A stretch of DNA of 64,000 nucleotides from Carnegiea gigantea (GCA_029747015.1 JAKOGI010000122.1:766501-830500), one strand, 5' to 3'. Shown: positions 1 to 11,140, numbered from the stretch's first letter. Numbers and translations: made by a program. Notes: generated from the letters alone by a model not told the origin.

Positions 1-870
1 AGTTAACAATCTATGATTTGTTGGAAAGTTAGTCAAGTTTACTATTTGGATATGTAAACATTTTTAGCATATGTTTACTTTTGAATTCCCTAAAGTGGTG
101 AAAACTCCGTTACAACAATACAGGTTTTTACCTAGTAAACTTATTGAATTTTGGTTAAGTTTGGATCCTACCTAGTGAGTTTTAATTGATGCCATTTGAA
201 TTTTTACTAATTCCCTAAGATGTCTATCTCATCTCCAAGTGCTAAAATCTGGCATTGTATTTCAAATTTGGGAGAAATGACCAAAATAAGAGTTTGTACA
301 AAAATCGAGTTTTGGAGCAATCTGAATTTCAACCTTGTTTGAGCTAGTTACAACTGTATTCCCTAGGATTAATTAACATGAAATGAATCCACACCTACCA
401 AAGAAGAGGCTTCAAGTGACGACATCCGCACTGGTGGAGCAAGCCCTTCTAGAAGCTTCCTAGAAAGTGGGAGAGAATCTCGAAAAAGTACAGTTCAATA
501 TGGTTGTTATTGTCTTGGAATTTTGATTTAATTTTCTAGGATAATTTACAGGACTCCAATGGGTCTGTTTGCCTCACTAATGTATCAGCTTCATTTTACT
601 TATTTAAAGATCCCTTTCTCTTAATGTAAACTCAGATTAGATGAATTAATGAATTGAATGGCTAGAGGCCATTTTATCTCTTAGAAAATCTTTTAATCAT
701 TATCTTTATTTTAGAGTGGTGATTTAGAGTCTTTTCCTTATAATTTCTCTTTAGTGGCTCAAACATTAGGAGAGAGATTTGGTGGAAAATGTTTACCCTT
801 TATATGGTTCTCATTTTTGGGCTCTAATCTCACAATCACCTTGATTGTTAGAAATTAAATCCAAAGAGAA
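1..870. other. Intergenic, no gene seen
   Basis: AT-rich sequence with no open reading frame worth calling and no similarity I recognise. It forms the outer left flank of the nested retrotransposon cluster. The bases just before 871 (gagaa) do not match those after 22059, so no target-site duplication of the outer element is visible. Confidence 0.5.
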
Positions 871-1094
871 TGATGCATGGTGAATTCCATTTAGCCGAAT
901 AAAGGCATGAAATGCTTGTAGGTGAGCCCAATGGATGTTGAAGATTAATCATCCCAAATATCAACCAAGAGAGAGAGAGAGAGAGGGAGAGAGTTCCCAA
1001 ATAATCAAAGAAGGCTTCTTATGGCAAACATTCAACACTTAAAATAAGTAGCAAAAAGATAATACATCCCACCCTCTAACCCTCTAAAGCCTTA
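871..1094 (-). repeat. Left LTR of outer Ty3 element, first piece
   Basis: Matches 20815-21040 closely, including the TGATGCATGG terminus, a GA-rich microsatellite (about 969-993) and the final ctctaaagcctta. The match stops exactly at the younger LTR. The last five bases (CCTTA) are the target site of the Athila-like element. The copy after that element reads CCCTA, one base changed. Confidence 0.9.
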
Positions 1095-2522
1095 TGTTCA
1101 ACCTAAAATTTTGACGTTTTTATACCCTTATACTATCTATTATTTGCTCAAAATAAATTATTAATTTAGGAGTTTAATGTGGTTTTTGTTTGTTTTGTAG
1201 GAATTTGAAGAATAAATAAATGGCGTGGAAAAAAAAGAGCAATTGAATTACAAAAGGGTTTGGATCAACAAGAAGCATTGGAGCAAGATAAAAAGAAGGG
1301 AAGAACTCAAGAATTAAGCCCAGCAGCCCATTCTCTCCTCCTCTCTCTCACTAGGGCCCATCTTCGATGCCTAGTCTTCGGCCCAGTCACGCCTTTCTCA
1401 CCAGGTCCGGTCCACCCTTCCTTCTCCTATTCCCCCTTTCCCCTCTATTTCTGTTCGCATTCGGGCCAGCCCTTATTTTCTGTCCCGGGCCCAACCGAGC
1501 TATTATGCTCAACCCATTCCCTCCAGCTCCCTCTTCTCATCTCTTTTTTTCTCCTCCTCATGTTGGGCTGGGCCAACATTTTCTTCCCAGACCTCCATCT
1601 TCCTCTCCCTCTCTTTCACTTAATAGATCACGTGCTTGGCACGTGATGCAACTCCCTACCTTCCTTCTCTTTCTTCTTTCTCAGCCCTTCGACAGTCTCA
1701 GCTCAAAAAACAACAGAGCACCGTGGCTCTTCCCCTTCCCATGTCTTCACCGTTCGTTTTCTCTCTCCTCTTTCATCAAAATCGTTAATTCTAACCGTTA
1801 CAAACCATTCCATCATTACCAGCATCAAGTCTCCTTCGGTTACAAGGAGTGAACAAAGGCAATTGAAGGGGGACCAGAACGGCGTTCTGGGGCCATAAAA
1901 GGAGGCCGAAAAGCAGAGCATAGGGAGGGGGGAGATCAGCGTAGAGTACGAGTTCTTAGCATACACCGCTTTCATATTTCGTTTTTAGTTTCAAGGTGTA
2001 AAATCACTACATTAGATTCCCAAAATTCAGTGTAATTCGCTTTCAGGTTGTTGAATTTGAGGTTGACTTTTGAAATTTGGTTTGGAATAATATTCGACTT
2101 AGGTTCAAGCTTGATGTTTCTTTTCATTGAAATCAAATCACCTTTATTCAGCGCCTTGCTATTGTGAGTTGTGTTGTTTGGGCCAACGGGGGTTTTTTTT
2201 TTTTCCACTGTGCGAAGGCTCTGTGAGTTCTATGCTTCCCCTGTTCTTCCCTATTCTCTACGGCTGCTAGTTCTTGGATTGAAAATGTCATTGGTTAGAA
2301 CTGTTATGGGTTTGCATTGAGTGTTGGATTGATGGTGTTATAATTTTCTGGACTCCTACAATCCTTTTGGTGTTGGTGCCTTTGTCGGTGTTGGGTAATT
2401 TTTAGCACCTTCTTTATTAATTTAGTTTAAAAGTTTTAGTAATCTAAATTTACAACCATCCCTGAGGACGGCATCCATAATTACTGCAACAAACACCGTA
2501 TACTTGCGGGAAATATACAACA
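1095..2522 (+). repeat. 5' LTR of Athila-like element
   Basis: Begins TGTTCAACC and ends ATACAACA. It is near-identical to 13853-15283. Open reading frames inside it (for example 1260-1646 and 1367-1852) are pyrimidine-rich LTR sequence that recurs in the other LTR, so they are not treated as genes. A TATA-like box sits at about 1894-1902. Confidence 0.95.
1874..1902 (+). promoter_or_regulatory. LTR promoter: 17-bp palindrome plus TATA-like box
   Basis: CCAGAACGGCGTTCTGG (1874-1890) is a perfect inverted repeat around one central base. It lies three bases upstream of CATAAAAGG, the best TATA-like box in the LTR. The same arrangement is preserved in the 3' LTR. Placement suggests a core promoter with a dimer-binding operator; no factor is assigned. 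Confidence 0.55.
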
Positions 2523-2528
2523 AGTTTT

Positions 2529-2546
2529 TAGTGCCGTTGCCGGAGA
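2529..2546 (+). other. Primer-binding site, tRNA-Asp type
   Basis: TAGTGCCGTTGCCGGAGA lies six bases inside the 5' LTR. It differs from the usual Athila-type site TGGCGCCGTTGCCGGGGA at three positions, each a C-to-T or G-to-A transition. Confidence 0.8.
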
Positions 2547-3360
2547 TGGCATTGTGAAATTTTGTTACATCGAGTCGTAGTTTGATTATTAGAGTCGCTA
2601 GAGTCGTTTTCATTTTAGTTTTCGTTGAGTCATTATTTTTGTTTTAGTAGTTTAGTTTAGTTTTAATTTTGAATTTAGTTTATATTTTGATTTTGATCTT
2701 TGTTTTTATTAACATTAGTTTAATTTTAATTTTTAGATGCTTTCATTGTTGAAAAAACAGTACTAACCAAATTTGTTTTTGTGTAGTGAAAGAAGCAAGA
2801 TAGAACTGATCTGGAGAAAAAAATTCAGTGCAGATTTTTCACCAATTTTCGCATCCTGTTTGACTTTTCTGGACTTGTTCTGGTGTGATTTCTGCTGTTT
2901 TGATAATTTTCCTAGACTCAGCATCATTTTTAGAGTTTGTGTGAATGTTTCTGGAATATTTGGAGCTGTTTAGATTTTTCTGTGAATTTTAGAATTAATA
3001 TTTTGCTTGCATTTTTCTGCACTGTTCAGGGATAGAAAAAATTCAAGAAAAATTATATTTATGTCCCTTGTGATTGTGTGGATTTTGCTGTATATTTAGT
3101 TTTAATTTTAGGAGTCTTATTTTTTGTTTTAAATTTTATTTAGAGAATTAGGTTGTTTAGGTGTAGTTTTATTTATTTTTAGTTTCTTTGTGTTTGTACT
3201 TTTGTTTGAATTTTGCTTATTTTTTGTTTGTGAATTGTTTTTAGTTTCGATCCACCTTTTTTGTTTTGTTTTGTCATTTTGTGGCTTTGAAAAAAAATTT
3301 AAAATTTTTTTTTTAAAAAAAGACCAAAAATAGAACCTTGGGTGAGGGCGTTGGATTTAT
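2547..3360 (+). other. Untranslated leader of Athila-like element
   Basis: T-rich, low-complexity sequence between PBS and gag. A short open frame at 2773-2973 has no recognisable domain and is probably chance. Confidence 0.6.
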
Positions 3361-4823
3361 ATGACTGGTTGGGTTAGAAATCCTGAAAATCATAGACTTG
3401 TTAGAAGTGAATCCGACCCTGACTTAAAACCCGAATCTGAACCCAAGTTTGAATTAGAAGAAATGGTACAAGAAAGACCTTTGAGTGAGATTTTCTACCC
3501 TCCTAAGACTGCTTTGCCATCTTGCTTCACTATACCTGACCTTGGACCCAATGTGACCTTCGAATTAAGACCTCACTATACTCAGATGCTCCCTAAATTT
3601 ACTGGTTTAGAGGATGCTTATTTATTTTTGAGGGAATTCGAAGAAGTCTGTTCTATGATGCATTTTCCTAATATTCCCATTGATGTTGTGCGCATGAAAT
3701 TAATTCCTTTTGCTTTGAAAGATTCTGCTAAACGTTGGATGTATGGCTTGGCTGCTAATTCTGTAACTTCTTGGAATGATTTTATGAAATTATTCTTAAG
3801 AAAATATTTTTCTAATGCCAAGACTGTTAAGCTAAGGAATAAAATCAATCAATTTGTGCAACTAGATAGGGAATCATTTTGGAAATATTTTGATAGGTTC
3901 AAGAATTTGCTGGCCCAGTGTCCCCATCATGGTCTAGACCAGGCACGTTTGTGTTAGATTGTTTATGAAGGACTTGACCAACAGACTAGGACCATGGTAG
4001 AGTCTATGTGTCAGGGTGGCTTTCTTTCTAAGAACGCCACAGATGCTTGGGAATTTTTAGAGGACTTAGCTGAGAAAACTATGCAGTGGGAAACCGCTCG
4101 GGATGACAGCTTAAGTTCTAGGATTGTAAGGGTGGGTTACATTCTGTTTCTGATGTGAGTCACTTAGAGTCTAAGGTTGCTGCTTTAGAAAACATGTTGA
4201 AAGGATTGACTCCACAAATGACTCAGTTACCCCAGACTTCTTCAGCGTCTTGCTCTCATTGTCAGGCCTTAGATCATTCATTGAGTGCTTGTCCCTACTT
4301 TGCTCACCAGTTAGCAACTGGGCAAGAGCAAGCAAGTATGGCCTTTCAGAGACCTAAGAACGACCCTTTCTCTCCTTTTTACAATCCAGGGTGGAGAAAT
4401 CACCCTAACTTCTCTTGGAGTAATGGACCAAATGCTGCGGTTCCTAACTCCCAGCCCGTCTCTCACCCTTCTAGTTCCTTTCAGAGACCGATTTTTCCAG
4501 GTGTACCCAATGCACCTAGACCTCCACCTCCTGTAGCTCAAGTTCAACCTCCTCCTGGTTATAGTGATATTGATAAAATGGAGAGGAGAATTAATAATAA
4601 TGTGGAGAGAATGATTAATGCTAACATGGAAAGAATGATGAGAATGATGACTGAACAGTTTTCCCAGTTAACATCATCTTCGAGGGAACCAGGTACTTTT
4701 CCAAGTTAGCCTGAGGTAAACCCTAAGGGTCACACCTCTTCATCTTTTGGTAACCCTAGTGAGTCTGTGAGGAAAGTGAATGCAGTGATATCTCTCCGTT
4801 CTGATCGAGAGATTGATAACCAG
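3361..4823 (+). pseudogene. Athila-like gag, 5' portion (broken)
   Basis: Gag is the structural capsid and nucleocapsid precursor of the retrotransposon particle. From ATG 3361 the frame runs 198 codons. It contains the Ty3 gag core (about residues 70-195) with the typical CPHHGLDQ end, then meets TAG at 3955. The same frame goes on past that stop (IVYEGLDQQTR...) to about 4130, where a frameshift moves it to the frame of 4155-4709. That part carries a CX2CX4HX4C zinc knuckle (CSHCQALDHSLSAC, about 4250-4295), a Pro-rich stretch and an Asn/Met-rich helix, then TAG at 4707. It continues to the NQ codons at the CACTA insertion point. Both stops replace a probable Gln. The remainder resumes at 8476. 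Confidence 0.85.
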
Positions 4824-4985
4824 CACTACAAGAAAATTAATATTTTATAACAATTTATTTGTGGGAAATTTAAAATTGCCACAATACATATGAGAGTGCC
4901 AAAGTAATTGTAGCAAAATAAAGTTTGCTACAAATATATGTCTATATTGTGGCAAATACAAAAGATGGCCACAATAGGTTAACAT
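4824..4985. repeat. Left terminal and subterminal repeats of CACTA element
   Basis: TIR followed by several copies of 'tttgtggg/ttgccaca'-type motifs in both orientations (for example near 4858, 4876 and 4953). This is the usual CACTA subterminal architecture. Confidence 0.75.
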
Positions 4986-5733
4986 TAGTTTTAAAGGAAT
5001 AAAAAGGGGAAATCCCATTATTGTAGGCGTGATTTCCTTTTTTTTGTTTTGTCATCAAAACTCATCACGTCATCTCCCTAGACACACCCATTAGACCTTC
5101 TGCCCAGTCGAAAAGAAGATAGGGCTTCTCTTCACCACCGTTAAAAACCATCATCGATCAATATGCAAGTTGCCTGTGTATGTAATACCCCGATAATTGA
5201 TTTCATTTAGTTAGTTCTAATTATTTTATTTGTCATTTGACTTAAGGAAGAAAAAATAAATCGCAACAGTAAACCACGCATCTATCAAACAAATCATTGT
5301 TGATTCAGAGAATTATGATCTCTCGGAATACTTCCAAAATCCTAAAAAAATACCTATTAATTATATAGGATATATGGTTTTACATAAATGCGTATTTGTA
5401 CCCGAATAGGGTCAGGAATTAACAGTCTTTAGTGGATCCTTAGCCATTAAGAGAATGATTAGTGATCGAATCCCAGCCGCCCTAACATGTGGCTAAGCTC
5501 AAGCTATGTAGGAACAAAAATTGAAATATGCTTACATTTGATTGATATAATGTAAGCCTTATCAATTAATGTGATTAAGCTAAGAATAAGGGAGGAGGTA
5601 ACCAAAAGAGCAAGCAGCAAACAAAGCAAACAAAAAAATTAAAAAAAATAGATAGAGAGGTCTCGGTGAGGTTGATAACACACCCATCATCGTTTCACAC
5701 ATCGTTCTCTCTAGCAATACTCAAAGAAGCCGA
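4986..5733 (+). other. Captured or inserted sequence upstream of the HAM-like exon
   Basis: No coding capacity. Around 5180 it reads TGTAATACCCCGATAATT, resembling the start of many plant LTRs, but no matching LTR end is evident. The last 130 bases (A-rich, then C/T-rich before the ATG) look like the promoter-proximal region and 5' UTR belonging to the captured gene. Confidence 0.4.
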
Positions 5734-6046
5734 ATGGGGTCTTTAGATCCACTGTCGAATTCAGATGGTGGTGAAGCCCTAATTCAAGACGACGTCGATG
5801 AAAACCACCGGGCCGCCAGCGATGTCCGTTCGGAGCTCTCGCCTCTGGCCAACGACAGCGCTGGAACTCCGATGGAGAACGACTCGTCGAAGAGGAGAAA
5901 GAGCGGCGTGCTGCCTCTGGAAGTCGGAACTCGCGTGATGCGCCGGTGGAGGGATGGAAAGTACCATCCAGTTAAGGTGATTGAGCGCCAGAAAATGTCG
6001 TCCGGTGAGCCTAATGACTACGAATACTATGTTCACTACACCGAAT
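5734..6046 (+). pseudogene. Captured first exon of MYST-family histone acetyltransferase (HAM1/HAM2-like)
   Basis: Plant HAM proteins are MYST-type acetyltransferases that acetylate histone H4. The N-terminus carries a chromo-barrel (Tudor-knot) domain. This exon encodes 104 residues from MGSLDPLSNSDGG through a poorly conserved acidic leader, a basic KRRK (53-56), and the family hallmark GVLPLEVGTRVM (58-69), RWRDGKYHPVKVIER (71-85), NDYEYYVHYTE (94-104). It then ends at a donor site (GTATGATT from 6047) where the family has an exon junction. The zinc finger and acetyl-CoA-binding catalytic domain are absent, so it cannot acetylate. The retained donor and intron start show DNA-level capture, not a retrocopy. 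The frame is uninterrupted and GC-richer than its surroundings, suggesting recent capture. It sits inside a CACTA element. Confidence 0.9.
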
Positions 6047-7500
6047 GTATGATTTCTCACTCTCTTTTCCCCTAATGCTTCATTTCTTCGTTCGCTTTTG
6101 CTTTAATTTTGTTTAGGGTAAGGTTTTGGGGTTGGAGGTGTTATTCTATACCTTGATATTGATGATATTCTCGAAAAACTGTGACTATTGGCTATAATTT
6201 GAGGCTTTTCGTCACGAGAATGCAGAGCTAGGATTTTTAGCTAATTTGGGTGTTTCATAGCGAGCCCAAAAACAGGGCCTTCGCCACCCAGTTCCAATGC
6301 CCACTGCCGAAAATCCACTGCTTGAAAGTTGCTTGGCCACCCGCAGTCGCCACCTCCACTACTTCAGCCACTCCCAACCTCATTACCAGCCATCAAGGTA
6401 AAAACCCACTTTATCCTTCATCTCTTTTTCTAATTCAAGCTTAAAGATTAGTTGCCTTTTTTGCTTCAGTCTTTTCTAATCGCAACTTGCAAGCATTTTT
6501 ACTGGTCCTCCACACCCACATGCTTTCATAATTTTGTGTATTTGCCTGCCCTGCAAACCCCTCCACTAGTGCAATCACTGTTCTGTCTTCTGTTGACTTT
6601 AAGAGAAGGAAAAATAAATAAAATAAACCAAGAACAACAGCAACAGCCCTTCAAGGCTTATTGAGGGTCTATCTGTGTGTATAAGCAGTAGTTATCATTT
6701 CTGAACATGAATGATAGTGTTGTCATGGGGCTGTCGACATATGGCTTTCTGTAGGTGATCCTAGGAAAGAGGATTGGCATGTCCTTTAAAATTTATTCGT
6801 TTATTGCAGCAAAGTGATTGTAGGTTCTTCTCGTGGATGAATATTGCCTTAACCTAATTCTGGATTTGAATCTTTATTCGTAGACAATGAAACTTTTATA
6901 GGTGATGCACTTGCTTTTTCTCAGCGCAACTTGTTTATCTCAGTTGACTGGGCGAATCTTCTTTCATTTGTTGTTGACATTGCCAATTGTTTGTTATAAT
7001 CACTCTTTGTTTATTTGTTTGATTGGCAAACATTCTCATGGCTCGTGACAGGTTTGGTCATTGTTGTTGACATTGCCTAAGCATGTCGTGGACTTGGTGA
7101 AGTAACTATCCCACTTTTCAATGCACCCTTCTACATTTTAGGATCCCAAAGGTAAACCTTAACAGCCTAGACATCAAAGAGCTGGTCGGAGTCCAAGGCT
7201 CTTTATGGATTAGTTTTTGTCAGACCTTTATATCGGAGCGCCTTATGTGCGTGTAAAAGTCAGGAGGGGCTTACTATATCTTCTCGGTGCTGTATTGGGC
7301 TAGAAGGAATTGCATGGCTTGATGGTGATCATATAATGCTTCGTCTGGCGAAAAAGGGGAGATGGGACTGTAATTATCAGGTGAGAATTTCCTGTTTCTC
7401 CACAAATGTGGAATCATGTAGTACTAATTTTCTACCATGGAATTAATATACAAATACTGCAGTATGCAGTCATTGTTATTTGCTTGTTAGGGACAAGATT
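6047..7500 (+). other. CACTA interior: intron start plus unidentified exon-like fragments
   Basis: It begins with the first intron of the HAM-like gene. An open stretch at 6250-6415 is GC-rich and ends at a possible donor (caag|gtaaaa). Another at about 7290-7380 reads GLEGIAWLDGDHIMLRLAKK and continues to a donor-like cag|gtgaga. I do not recognise either; they could be exons captured from other genes. No HAM zinc finger or acetyltransferase motif is visible. Confidence 0.45.
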
Positions 7501-8099
7501 CAATGTATCATATGTCCGGATTTGTTTTTAAATCCGCACCAATGCATATTGTAAGTTCTGGATCATACTGGTGGGCACAGCAAGGTTAAGAATCGAGTAT
7601 TAAGTAGAAAGCATATGCTTTGTTTTGTTGAGGTGCTAATAGTTGTAAATTTTTACATGTTTTTTGTTGAGATGCTAATGCTTGTAAATTTTTTGTGCTT
7701 TATTGTACATATCCAGTACCCATGTAGTGCAATACATACATGATGACTGCCTTTGGAATTAAGAAGACTAAGAATCAAGAAGATGTCAATTTTTCCCCTT
7801 TCATAGGACAATTGCTCTCAATCTTTAAACTCCAAATTTGAGTACATTATGGAGTTATTTAGATCTTTTTGTGATTAGGATGAACAAAATATGATCATCA
7901 ATATTTCATTTTTTACATTGGCAATGAACTTCACATATGTGAAGATATATATCAATAAAATTTGTTCTGTTTTATTATGACATCACTTCCTTTTTTTATT
8001 ATATTACGATTTGTTTGGAGGACATTAGTAAATTATTAACCAACAAATATTAATTTCATAATAGCTTATATGACTGAATTGCAATTTATTATATTATTT
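7501..8099. other. CACTA interior, AT-rich, nothing recognised
   Basis: AT-rich sequence with no open frame or repeat recognised, between the exon-like fragments and the right subterminal repeats. Confidence 0.4.
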
Positions 8100-8475
8100 T
8101 ACAACAATTTAAATATATATTTTGTGGCAAATATAAATTGCCGCAAATAAATATTAGCGACCAAGATGTAATTTGTGGCGAGTGAAATTTGCCACAAATA
8201 TCATTCTTTTGTAGCAAAATCACTTTTGTGGCATGATTAAACTTGCCACAAATTATGACCTATTGTAGCAATCTAATATTTGTGGCAATTTCAAACTTGC
8301 CACAAAATGTTTAGTTTTTATGGCAATTATAAATTTGCCACAAAAGGCTTTTGTAACAAGGTATTTGTGGCAATATTGTGGCAATTTTTCGAGATGCTAC
8401 AAAAGGCTATTGTAGCAAAATTTGGGCATATTATAGCAAAACTTGGTGCTACAAAAATCTAATTTTCTTGTAGTG
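8100..8475. repeat. Right subterminal repeats and TIR of CACTA element
   Basis: At least ten copies of 'tttgtggcaa' or its complement 'ttgccacaaa' in alternating orientation, ending in the 15-bp TIR. A 60-codon open frame here is a by-product of the repeats. Confidence 0.85.
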
Positions 8476-8862
8476 GAGGTTAGAAGTCCCAATGAGCCCT
8501 GTAGGTATCCTCATCAATTCTTTGAGAAATCTTCTTCCTCTTCTTCACCGACTGGCTCATCCAGTGAGTCAAGGGATGCTACTGATGGTGTCCCCAATGA
8601 TTCTGATACTTCTCACCATTCTCCTGAGTCATCATCTAAAAAAGATGAGCTTGAAAAGAAAGACGCCTCTGAGTCAGTTGACCCTTCTCCTTCTACGGGT
8701 CATTCTTCTTCTTTTTCTTCTCCTTCTTCTTCTGAGAAAGTCCATATGCCTTTGCCTCCTTTTCCCCATAGGCTTAAGAAGAATGACCAAGCCCATGTTG
8801 AGAAGATGAGAGAGACCTTCTCTTAAGTCAAGATCAACATTTCTTTGCTCGATGCTATTTAG
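8476..8862 (+). pseudogene. Athila-like gag, 3' portion
   Basis: Direct continuation of gag after the CACTA element: VRSPNEPCRYPHQFFEK, then a long Ser/Pro/Asp-rich linker, then MPLPPFPHRLKKND and EKMRETFS up to TAA 8824 and TAG 8860. Both stops fall where Gln is expected. The P-F-P-x-R-L motif marks the gag-protease linker of Athila-type elements. Confidence 0.8.
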
Positions 8863-9417
8863 CAAATGCCTCCATATGCTAGGTTTTTAAAGGATCTGTA
8901 CACAACCAAGAGAGCTACCAATGTCCATAAGAAGGCTTTCTTAGCCTCTAGTGCGAGTTCTATTCTATCTCATTAGATCCCAGTCAAGTATAAGGACCCC
9001 GGTTGCCCTACTATTTCCATAGTTATAGGGGACCAGCTCATTCATAGAGCTTTGCTTGATTTAAGGGCCAGTGTCAACTTGATTCCCTTCACTGAGTATG
9101 AGAGGCTAGGGTTAGGTGAGCTGAAGCCTACTAAGATGGTTATTCAATTAGCTGATAGGTCGACCAGATTGCCTAGAGGGATAGTTGAGGATGTGTTAAT
9201 CCGAGTGGGTGAATTCATTTACCATGTGGACTTTGTTGTGATTGAGACTGATACGGTGTCTAACTTTGCTAGTGAAATCCCTGTGATTCTAGGGCGTCCT
9301 TTCTTGGCCATTGCCAATGCCCTCATTAATTGCAGGAATGGCATGATAAGACTGCCTTTTGGTAACATGACTGTAGAGTTGAACATTTTTAATCTACAAA
9401 CAGCCCTCTGGTTTTGA
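8863..9417 (+). pseudogene. Athila-like aspartic protease (inactive)
   Basis: The retroviral-type protease cleaves the gag-pol polyprotein. The frame shows KDLYTTKRATNVHKKAFL, a TAG at 8974, then IPVKYKDPGCPTISIVIGD. It continues to the active-site region LLDLRASVNLIPF (from about 9049) and the flap and C-terminal ILGRPFLA motif (about 9283-9306). The catalytic triplet normally read D-(T/L)-G-A-S has Arg in place of Gly, which should abolish activity. After FNLQ a frameshift (near 9400) puts TGA at 9415; the correct frame resumes as QPSGFDDMEF. Confidence 0.82.
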
Positions 9418-11140
9418 TGATATGGAGTTCTCTACTCTTCACTGGGTAGAAGATTCTATACTGGATGATGCTTGTGATGATGTGTTTGCTGTTGAGTATG
9501 AGTCCTTTCTTGTGAATGATGAGCCTGAGTATGATGCTTTTGAGTTTGATGACTTGTGCTCTACTGCTGATTGTTTGATCACTACTGCTTCTGAATCTGC
9601 TTCTGAAACTGTTTCCCCTCCTGCTCTTGAACTGAAACCCCTTTCTGATTCTCTTAAGTATGCATTTCTGGGCCCCAATAAATCTTTGCCTGTCATTATT
9701 GCTTCTGACCTAGACGGAAACCAAGAGACTAAGTTGATTGCCCTACTTAGAGAGAACAAGGAAGCCTTGGGTTGGACCTTAGGGGATATTAAGGGCATTA
9801 GTCCTTCCATTGTGCAACATAGAATTTATCTAGAGGACAACGCTAAGCCCTATCGTGACCGTCAAAGGCATTTGAACCCTAATCTTTAGGAAGTGGTTAG
9901 GAAAGAAGTGCTAAAGTGGTTGGACCATGGGACCATTTACCCAATTTCTGATAGTGAGTGGGTTAGCCCCATTCAAGTTGTTCCTAAGAAGACCGGGATT
10001 ACTGTGATTTGGAATGACAAGAACGAATTAGTCCCTACTCGTGTGTAATCTGGGTGGCGTGTTTGCATATATTATAGAAAATTGAATGCTGCCACTAGGA
10101 AAGACCACTTTCCCCTTCCTTTCTTGGACCAGATGTTAGAGAGGTTGGCTGAACATTCCTTTTATTGCTTTTTAGATGGATACTCTAGCTACACCCAGAT
10201 CTCTATTGCTCCTGAGGATCAGGAGAAGACTACTTTTACCTACCCATTTGTAACCTATGCCTTTAGACGTATGCCCTTTGGACTGTACAATGCCCCGGCT
10301 ACCTTTTAGCGTTGCATGATTTCCATTTTCTCGGATTTAGTTGAACACTGCTTGGAAATTTTCATGGATGACTTATCTGTGTTTGGGTCTTCCTTTGACG
10401 ACTGTTTGTCTAATCTGAGAAAAGTGTTGGAAAGGTGTAGGGAGAAAAATTTGACTCTGAATTGGGAGAAATGCCATTTTATGGTTAGAAAGGGAATAGT
10501 CTTAAGCCATGTTATTTCTAAAGATGGAATTGAGGTCGACAAGGCTAAGACTGATTTGATTGTTAATCTTCCCCCTCCCACCTGTGTGAAAGAAGTGAGG
10601 TCTTTCCTTGGACATGCTAGCTTCTATTGTCCCTTCATTAAGGACTTTAGTAAGATTGCAAAGCCCTTGTCTAACCTGCTAGCTAAAGATGTGCCTTTTC
10701 ATTTTTCTGATGAATGTCTTGTGGCCTTCACTAAGCTTAAGGAGGCCTTAACTTCTGCTCCTGTTCTTCATCCTCCCATCTAGGGAGAGCCTTTTGAATT
10801 AATGTGTGATGCTTCTGATTATGCTGGTGGGGTTGTTTTAGGATAGCGTGTTGATAAAAAGCCCCATGTGATCTATTATGCTAGTCACACTTTGAATGAT
10901 GCCCAACTGAACTATACTGTGACTGAGAAAGAATTTTATGCTGTGATTTTTGGGTTTGAGAAGTTTAGACCTTATCTGATTGGGTCTTATGTGATTGTCT
11001 ATACTGACCACTCTGCTCTTAAGCATCTTTTTTCTAAGACGGATGCTAAGCCTAGACTTGTTAAATGAATATTGCTGTTGCAAGAGTTTGACTGTGAAAT
11101 CAGAGACTAGAAAGGTTCTGAAAACCTTATAGCTGATCAT
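9404..11140 (+). pseudogene. Athila-like reverse transcriptase and RNase H (broken)
   Basis: Copies the element RNA into DNA and removes the RNA strand. The acidic linker (9422-9650) leads into RT: PLDL-type entry, VSPIQVVPKKTG (about 9960), YRKLNAATRKDHFPLPFLDQ (10075-10130), RMPFGLYNAPATF (10270-10305). The catalytic box is FMDD (10364-10375), a conservative form of YxDD. The RT thumb ends in LGHASFYCPFIKDF. RNase H follows with CDASDYAGG (about 10808), NYTVTEKEF, YTDHSAL and ADHLSR. In-frame stops: TAG 9887, TAA 10046, TAG 10307, TAG 10781, TAG 10844, TGA 11066, TAG 11108. Catalytic residues remain, so decay is recent and point-mutational. Confidence 0.88.

Larger units (their letters stand above)
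4824..8475. mobile_element. CACTA transposon, non-autonomous, carrying host gene sequence
   Basis: Starts CACTACAAGAAAATT and ends AATTTTCTTGTAGTG, perfect 15-bp terminal inverted repeats of the CACTA (En/Spm) superfamily. The flanking triplets are CAG and GAG, a 3-bp target duplication with one change. Removing the element joins the gag codons N-Q to V-R in frame. Subterminal arrays of 'tttgtggcaa' and its complement occupy about 4850-4980 and 8100-8460, as expected for transposase binding. I see no transposase inside. Instead it holds the 5' end of a MYST histone acetyltransferase gene and other exon-like pieces. This is transduplication, as in Pack-CACTA elements. The element was mobilised in trans, by inference. 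Confidence 0.93.

Noticed and set aside
960..1000. CRISPR-like or tandem array from the GA-rich run
   Set aside because: Simple dinucleotide repeat within a plant LTR; the genome is eukaryotic.
1260..1852. Two overlapping Pro/Ser/Phe-rich open frames (128 and 161 codons), with parallels at 14017-14613
   Set aside because: They lie inside the LTRs of the Athila-like element, differ between copies by frame-changing indels, and have pyrimidine-run composition without a domain.
5180..5733. Solo LTR inside the first CACTA element (TGTAATACCCCG start)
   Set aside because: Only the start motif is present; no matching end or target duplication, so not called as an element.
8492..8809. Leu/Ser-rich 105-codon frame
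   Set aside because: Alternative frame over the Ser-rich gag linker; the frame continuous with gag (VRSPNEPCRYP...) is the real one.
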